A stretch of 10,862 bases of DNA from Rhodothermia bacterium. Lineage in GTDB: Bacteria > Bacteroidota > Rhodothermia > Rhodothermales > JABDKH01. Position numbers and translations under genes: made by a program. The DNA lies in assembly GCA_018679295.1 (NCBI GenBank), contig JAHHLP010000564.1:1-10862 (forward strand), given 5' to 3'. Numbering within the stretch: position 1 is the first letter of the stretch; the number at the start of each line of letters is the position of its first letter. Positions 7,590 to 10,862 of this stretch are shown here, piece after piece. The notes below the pieces were generated by a model. That model was given only the letters and a program-made list of their open reading frames with translations, was not told the origin of the DNA and searched no databases.

Positions 7590-8296
7590 GACGCACCTCC
7601 GCTAAAGAAAATCCAGAGGGGAAGCACAAGGAACCCTAGCGCGATGAGCGCGGCGAGGACCCCTCCGAGAGTGTAGATCAGCGGCGTGAGTCGAGGCGTC
7701 ATCGCACCGAGCGACTGTAGAGCGCTCCAAATACCGTGACGAAGGTGGAATGCAAGAAGCAGCATCACCGCCGGATAGCCGAATGCGTACAGAGGGTGCT
7801 GGAATTTCTCCTCCATCAGCCGCTTGAGGTCGCGAATCTCCTCGCCATCGACCATCACGACATATCCTTCCGCCATACCCGGCCCATACTTGAACGACAG
7901 AATGTGGAAGACCAGAAACACCATAAGGATGAGTCCGGTGACAATCATGGTTCGCGAAGAGGAGCTTTGTCTACTGGGTTCTCCAGCGGACTTGTACTCC
8001 GCATAGTCCACGGGTCGAGCCGCCTTCTTGCCCAGATATATCTTCACACCGAGGACGATGTGGACGATCACAAAAGCAAGCAGTCCCAGCTCGACGATGT
8101 ACAGAAGCGGGCCGAGGCTGATGAGCGTGTGGGAGTACGAGTTGTACGCGTTGGGATCCGAACTGAAGTACGTCAGATTACCCAACATGTGACCAATTAC
8201 GAAGACCGTAAGGCCCAGGCCGGTAATGCCGGTTAGTACTTTGCGGCCAATCGGTGACGAAAAAATCACCTTCACCTTCCTGCCATAGTCACCCAT
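7586..8296 (-). CDS. sdhC: Succinate dehydrogenase cytochrome b subunit (B-type, probably di-heme)
   Basis: This 236-residue inner-membrane subunit anchors SdhAB and passes electrons to quinone. Five hydrophobic segments are visible, at about 20-41, 62-85, 117-136, 171-191 and 206-229. That is the layout of the single-subunit B-type cytochrome b558 family, in which no separate SdhD exists. Histidines in the first four segments (H36, H79, H131 and H184 or H187) are in the right places to ligate two b hemes, as in Wolinella FrdC and Bacillus SdhC. Menaquinone is the likely partner. I chose the ATG at 8296. A TTG three codons upstream (8305) is possible, but the family usually begins close to GRKVKVIFSSPIGRK. 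An AGGG lies about 10 nt before the ATG. The stop TGA overlaps the sdhA start. The leader upstream carries two hairpins and a possible promoter. Confidence 0.95.
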   Translation of the reverse strand: MGDYGRKVKVIFSSPIGRKVLTGITGLGLTVFVIGHMLGNLTYFSSDPNAYNSYSHTLISLGPLLYIVELGLLAFVIVHIVLGVKIYLGKKAARPVDYAEYKSAGEPSRQSSSSRTMIVTGLILMVFLVFHILSFKYGPGMAEGYVVMVDGEEIRDLKRLMEEKFQHPLYAFGYPAVMLLLAFHLRHGIWSALQSLGAMTPRLTPLIYTLGGVLAALIALGFLVLPLWIFFSGGAS

Positions 8297-8314
8297 AAAT
8301 CTCAATCCCTGGGC

Positions 8315-8358
8315 TTTCGAAAACTCTCATTTCAAACTTTCAAAAATTTCTGAAAGTT
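8315..8358 (-). promoter_or_regulatory. AT-rich dyad block in the sdhC leader
   Basis: In front of sdhC a locally AT-rich stretch carries repeated TTTC/GAAA half-sites. There is a perfect palindrome TTTCGAAA (8315-8322), a CATTTCAAAC box, and an inverted repeat with 8-bp arms, AACTTTCA (8335-8342) and TGAAAGTT (8351-8358). It could be an operator for a redox or carbon regulator, or an RNA hairpin in the leader. It does not match the FNR, ArcA or Rex consensus sequences I know. There is no T-run after the arm on the - strand, so it is not a standard terminator. Confidence 0.45.
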
Positions 8359-8364
8359 CCGCAT

Positions 8365-8380
8365 GGTCGCCCCTGCGACC
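8365..8380 (-). other. GC-rich hairpin upstream of sdhC
   Basis: GGTCGC (8365-8370) and GCGACC (8375-8380) form a perfect 6-bp stem with a 4-base loop. In RNA read leftwards it would sit just before the AT-rich dyad. It could end gltA transcription, act as an attenuator, or stabilise a processed sdh message. No U-run follows on either strand. Confidence 0.4.
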
Positions 8381-8394
8381 GAATCCGCGTCAAA

Positions 8395-8423
8395 ATCTAA
8401 CATGTACCTGGGTCGCGTGCGAA
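8395..8423 (-). promoter_or_regulatory. Candidate promoter for sdhCAB
   Basis: On the - strand TTCGCA (8423-8418), a 17-bp spacer and TTAGAT (8400-8395) resemble -35 and -10 boxes. The -10 box is followed by TTTG, which is reminiscent of the Bacteroidota TAnnTTTG element but with one extra base. It lies just after the gltA stop (8433). It would give a leader of about 90 nt containing both hairpins. The match is weak and sdhCAB could instead be co-transcribed with gltA. Confidence 0.25.
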
Positions 8424-8432
8424 CCGACACCG

Positions 8433-9581
8433 TTACCTCCGTTCGATCGGGACGATCTGCAAACCTTTCGGTCCAGTGTATTCGGCCCTCGGGCGGATGA
8501 GACGATTGTCTTTCCACTGCTCGAGCAGATGGGCGGTCCATCCGGTGATGCGACTCATTGCAAAGATAGGGGTGTACAGGTCCGTGTCGATACCGAGCAT
8601 GTTGTAGACGGAAGCGCTGAAGAAATCGACGTTGGGATAAAGCCCCTTTTCCTTTTCCATGGTCTCCATGATCTCCATGCTCATATCGTAGAGCTTTCGG
8701 TTGCCGCTTTCCTCGCTTAGGTCCTCCACCATATCTCGAAGGATGGCGGCCCGCGGATCCATGGTCTTGTAGACGCGGTGCCCGAATCCCATTATTCTTT
8801 CTTTGCGCTGCAGTTTGTCGAGCACAAACTCGCGCGGGTTCCGCCCGGATGCATCGAGTTGGAGCAACGTTTTCATCACTTCGATGTTAGCGCCACCGTG
8901 GAGCGGTCCTTTCAATGCACCGATCGCACCGGTCACCGCGGAGTACATGTCGGACAGGGTGGCACTGATCACGCGCGCGGCAAAGGTCGACGCGTTCAGA
9001 CCATGTTCCGCATGGAGCACCAGGCACACGTCGAACGTGTTTTCGGCCGCTTCGCCCGGCTCCTCTCCATTGAGCATGTACAGGAAGTCAAAGGCCGTCG
9101 ACCCTTCACCTTTAGGCGAAATCGCCGCCTTCCCCTTCCGGACACGGTCAAACGAAGCGATGATCGAAGGTATGCGTGCTGTCAGTCGAATCGCCTTTCG
9201 GAGGTTGGCCTCTCGGGAGGGGTCTTCCGCTTCGCCGTCAAAATGAGCGAGAGCCGACGTCGCCGTACGAAGAGCAGCCATTGGGTTGGCGTCCTCCGGC
9301 GTCGCCGCGAGCACGTCGAGGATCATGGGTGCCAGCGTGCGCTCGGAACGAAGTCGCGATTCCAGGTCGGACAACTCGCTCTTGTTGGGAAGGCGACCGT
9401 GCCATAGCAAGAACGCGACCTCCTCAAATGAGGTGTGCTTGGCGAGGTCGCGAATGTCGTATCCCGCGTACACCAGCTCGCCAACTTGGCCGTCGATGAA
9501 AGACAACTCAGTATCGAGCGCAACGACGCCTTCGAGGCCTCGAGACTTGACCTTTTCTGTTGAATTCGTCTGGGTGGCCAT
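8433..9581 (-). CDS. gltA: Citrate synthase
   Basis: This 382-residue cytoplasmic enzyme condenses oxaloacetate with acetyl-CoA to citrate, the entry step of the TCA cycle. The length and sequence fit the shorter dimeric bacterial/archaeal type (Bacillus CitZ-like) rather than the long hexameric E. coli type. Catalytic residues are present: H228 in GPLHGGAN, H268 in GFGHRVYKTMDPR and D319 in VDFFSASVY. H193 in LHAEHGLNAS is the expected substrate-binding His. A 2-methylcitrate synthase is an alternative that sequence alone cannot exclude, and propionyl-CoA chemistry is encoded nearby. However, no prpB or prpD neighbour is seen and the TCA gene sdhCAB lies directly downstream. The ATG at 9581 follows CGAATA with no Shine-Dalgarno sequence. 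The spacer to sdhC is about 136 bp, so a shared transcript is possible. Confidence 0.95.
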   Translation of the reverse strand: MATQTNSTEKVKSRGLEGVVALDTELSFIDGQVGELVYAGYDIRDLAKHTSFEEVAFLLWHGRLPNKSELSDLESRLRSERTLAPMILDVLAATPEDANPMAALRTATSALAHFDGEAEDPSREANLRKAIRLTARIPSIIASFDRVRKGKAAISPKGEGSTAFDFLYMLNGEEPGEAAENTFDVCLVLHAEHGLNASTFAARVISATLSDMYSAVTGAIGALKGPLHGGANIEVMKTLLQLDASGRNPREFVLDKLQRKERIMGFGHRVYKTMDPRAAILRDMVEDLSEESGNRKLYDMSMEIMETMEKEKGLYPNVDFFSASVYNMLGIDTDLYTPIFAMSRITGWTAHLLEQWKDNRLIRPRAEYTGPKGLQIVPIERR

Positions 9582-9607
9582 TATTCGGCGATTGATGCGA
9601 GCTGAGT

Positions 9608-9624
9608 CCGGGCACTAGTGCCGG
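9608..9624. promoter_or_regulatory. Palindrome upstream of citrate synthase
   Basis: The near-perfect inverted repeat CCGGGCACTAGTGCCGG (with one extra G on the left arm) is centred 35 bp upstream of the gltA ATG. Its core CACTAGTG is fully symmetric. The position is right for an operator or a 5' leader hairpin of gltA. I cannot name a regulator, and a chance match is possible. Confidence 0.35.
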
Positions 9625-9732
9625 AAGTCGCTTATGAGATTGGCGAAAAGCTCGATACTATCAAGGCAGTTCGATTGAGTCGCTCGTCTGTATCGCGCAT
9701 TACGAGCTACGGGGCGCATGAGCGCCTGTTCG

Positions 9733-9763
9733 AATATAATTGAACGGAACCGCCCTGCGTAAA
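9733..9763 (-). promoter_or_regulatory. AT-rich promoter-like island upstream of gltA
   Basis: Within G+C-rich sequence a short AT-rich island carries TATATT on the - strand (9738-9733), preceded by a TTTACG box (9763-9758) with 19-bp spacing. The same bases read TATAAT on the + strand (9735-9740), without a good -35 box. A gltA transcript from here would have a leader of about 145 nt. The direction and function are uncertain. Confidence 0.2.
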
Positions 9764-9948
9764 GAATTTATTTCTAAACGATCTGGGCGACGGATCCTTC
9801 ACGCGGCGGACAGATTCAATCACTGTTTAGACTCGGGAATCGTTCCGAACGGAGCCCGCAGCAGGACCTCAAGCGCTTCATGCTGCTTTCAACCGTCTTG
9901 TCTGCCGGACAGTGAGTTCGTACTTTTCCCGCGCCCCAGACCCGCCAG

Positions 9949-9968
9949 GCGTCGCCTCAGTGCGACGC
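9949..9968. other. Strong GC hairpin in the gene-free region
   Basis: GCGTCGC (9949-9955) and GCGACGC (9962-9968) form a perfect 7-bp stem with a 6-base loop (CTCAGT). No T-run follows on either side, so it is not a Rho-independent terminator. It would be a stable element if the region is transcribed into the RNase leader. Confidence 0.4.
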
Positions 9969-10174
9969 GGCGGTTGGAGTCCGCTCGCGCGCGCATGCAG
10001 GCCCGCTGCGGATGTACAGATTTTTATTTAGCCCTCCGATGAGGGCACGGCCAGTCCGGCACCATGATCAGCGTATCGACCATATCGATTCCCAAGGGAA
10101 GACTCGCGGTTACCGTCTTTCCATTGGTGTACGCGCTCAAGGCCATCTGGAATGTCATCAACCACTTTGCGGTT

Positions 10175-10188
10175 CGGCTTGCAAGCCG
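10175..10188. other. Perfect 14-bp palindrome upstream of the RNase gene
   Basis: CGGCTTGCAAGCCG is fully self-complementary with no spacer, and lies about 205 bp upstream of the RNase ATG. A gapless palindrome of this length is uncommon by chance in 800 bp. It suits a dimeric DNA-binding protein better than an RNA hairpin, which would need some loop bases. No known regulator site was recognised. Confidence 0.35.
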
Positions 10189-10392
10189 GCCCGGTCACCC
10201 ACCGCATCCGGCGGCAGAGAGCGTACCTATTCCGCTCATCGCTGTTGGCCAGATAAGCGGTACCGGGCTCTACAGGACGATCATCCTATCTACGCATTCG
10301 CCCCCCGGGGGCCAGTGCCTACGTGTCGAGTCCTGTCCGGATGAATCACTGCGATTCACCGAAGCACTTCGAGCCGCGTGTCTCATAGATTC

Positions 10393-10862
10393 ATGGGAAA
10401 AGAGATTGTTATTAATGCGGAGAAAGACCAAACCAGAATTGCTATCGTCGATAACGGCGAGCTGGTTGAGATGTATTTCGAGGGTCCCGAGAATGAACGG
10501 ACCATCGGCGACATCCATCTAGGACGGATTCGCCGCGTCCTGCCAAACATACAGGCGGCATTCGTCGACATTGGTCAGAAATCCGACGCCTTTCTTCACT
10601 TCTCCGATCTATCCGATAATCTGCCCTTGATTATCGAGTTTCTTTCGGCGAAGAAGCCGGAAGTTGGAACCACGGAGATCTCCGCTGCCCCGCATAGGCG
10701 GGGACGACGCCATCGGCCGGCCCACTCGCGAAAGTCGGGAAAGCAGGGCGACAGGGATGACAACAAGGATTCGCAAGAGCGCGGCAAGGGCAAGAACGCC
10801 CGGTCGGCCCAGGAGCGGCATCGTCGGAAGTCTGCGCAGAAACGCTCCGGCCGCGGCAAGAA
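10393..10862 (+). CDS. rng: RNase E/G-family ribonuclease, 5' part only
   Basis: This endoribonuclease family processes rRNA precursors and starts mRNA decay. Only the first 156 codons are in the window; the frame is open to the right edge. Residues 3-34 (EIVINAEKDQTRIAIVDNGELVEMYFEG and on) and the S1-domain core TIGDIHLGRIRRVLPNIQAAFVDIG (37-61), followed by DAFLHFSDL, match the N-terminus of RNase G/E. They are closer to RNase G in length and wording. After about residue 80 the S1 domain is interrupted by a low-complexity stretch. Residues 97-156 hold 14 Arg, 8 Lys and 4 His against 6 acidic residues, and this continues past the edge. The catalytic Mg-binding and Zn-link regions would lie downstream, out of view. 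There is no Shine-Dalgarno sequence before the ATG, which follows 811 bp without a gene. The start is fixed by the family's conserved N-terminus. Confidence 0.92.
   Translation, partial: MGKEIVINAEKDQTRIAIVDNGELVEMYFEGPENERTIGDIHLGRIRRVLPNIQAAFVDIGQKSDAFLHFSDLSDNLPLIIEFLSAKKPEVGTTEISAAPHRRGRRHRPAHSRKSGKQGDRDDNKDSQERGKGKNARSAQERHRRKSAQKRSGRGK

Larger units (their letters stand above)
9582..10392. other. Gene-free stretch between divergent gltA and rng
   Basis: No convincing gene lies in these 811 bp. The short open frames have Arg/Ser/Cys/Pro-rich translations and no family resemblance. I looked for tRNA, tmRNA, RNase P and SRP RNA signatures by eye and found none. The stretch must hold the promoters for the leftward citrate synthase gene and the rightward RNase gene. 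It carries an AT-rich island (9731-9778) and several palindromes or hairpins: 9608-9624, 9841-9851, GCAGCA/TGCTGC (9858-9863 with 9881-9886), 9949-9968, 10031-10046, 10175-10188 and 10342-10358. It could include a long structured leader of the RNase mRNA, an unannotated small RNA, or degraded sequence. Confidence 0.7.

Noticed and set aside
9729..9740. GTTCGAAT-like sequence resembling a tRNA T-loop
   Set aside because: There are no matching T-stem, acceptor or anticodon arms around it.
10031..10046. GCCCTC-CGAT-GAGGGC hairpin next to an AT-rich run, considered as a terminator
   Set aside because: On the + strand the T-rich run precedes the stem, and on the - strand the stem is followed by mainly A, so neither direction gives the stem plus U-run layout.
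10302..10311. CCCCCGGGGG palindrome
   Set aside because: It is short, of simple composition and likely by chance in G+C-rich sequence.
9740..10344. Two + strand open frames of about 100 codons in the gene-free stretch
   Set aside because: Their translations are rich in Arg, Ser, Cys and Pro with no domain-like pattern, and they have no start signal. They are most likely chance frames.
10064..10522. A 152-codon + strand frame overlapping the start of the RNase gene
   Set aside because: Its second half overlaps the conserved RNase N-terminus in another frame, and the first half resembles nothing.
1..10862. Signs of mobile elements, CRISPR arrays, phage or defence genes
   Set aside because: No transposase, integrase, spaced direct repeats, toxin-antitoxin pair or restriction gene was seen. 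Gene content is housekeeping throughout.

Overview
The window reads as a housekeeping segment of a chromosome, G+C-rich overall, with seven confident genes, one unrecognised gene cut by the left edge, and one roughly 0.8 kb stretch with no gene. Several features suggest a member of the Bacteroidota/Rhodothermota side of the tree, perhaps Rhodothermales or Balneolales. These are a five-helix, His-rich B-type SdhC in an sdhC-sdhA-sdhB order, almost no Shine-Dalgarno sequences in front of the genes, and an RNase E/G protein whose S1 domain is split by a long basic insert. This placement is inference from gene style and was not tested by any search.

Layout, left to right. On the + strand lie the 3' end of an unrecognised protein gene (2-832), an acyl-CoA carboxylase carboxyltransferase subunit, most likely propionyl-CoA carboxylase beta (903-2456), and a secreted MltD-like lytic transglycosylase with four C-terminal LysM repeats (2569-4743). 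A short convergent spacer (4744-4888) holds two small palindromes and a 15-bp tandem repeat that abuts the sdhB stop codon. On the - strand, transcribed leftwards, come citrate synthase (9581-8433), then sdhC (8296-7586), sdhA (7589-5676) and sdhB (5653-4889). sdhC and sdhA overlap by 4 bp. The gltA-sdhC spacer holds a possible promoter and two hairpins. From 9582 to 10392 no gene can be supported; the stretch carries several palindromes. At the right edge the 5' end of an RNase E/G-family gene (10393 to the edge) starts on the + strand and runs out of the window.

How they fit together. Citrate synthase and succinate dehydrogenase are TCA-cycle enzymes, and SDH also feeds electrons into the menaquinone pool. 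The carboxylase makes methylmalonyl-CoA, which can enter the same cycle as succinyl-CoA once an epimerase and a mutase (not in this window) act on it. The transglycosylase (cell wall) and the RNase (RNA processing) are unrelated neighbours.

No new defence, mobile or biosynthetic system is visible. The observations most worth following are the basic insert in the RNase S1 domain, the long gene-free region in front of that RNase, the double-hairpin leader of sdhC, the in-frame 15-bp repeat after sdhB, and the repeated W-x-x-F/Y motifs in the unrecognised protein.
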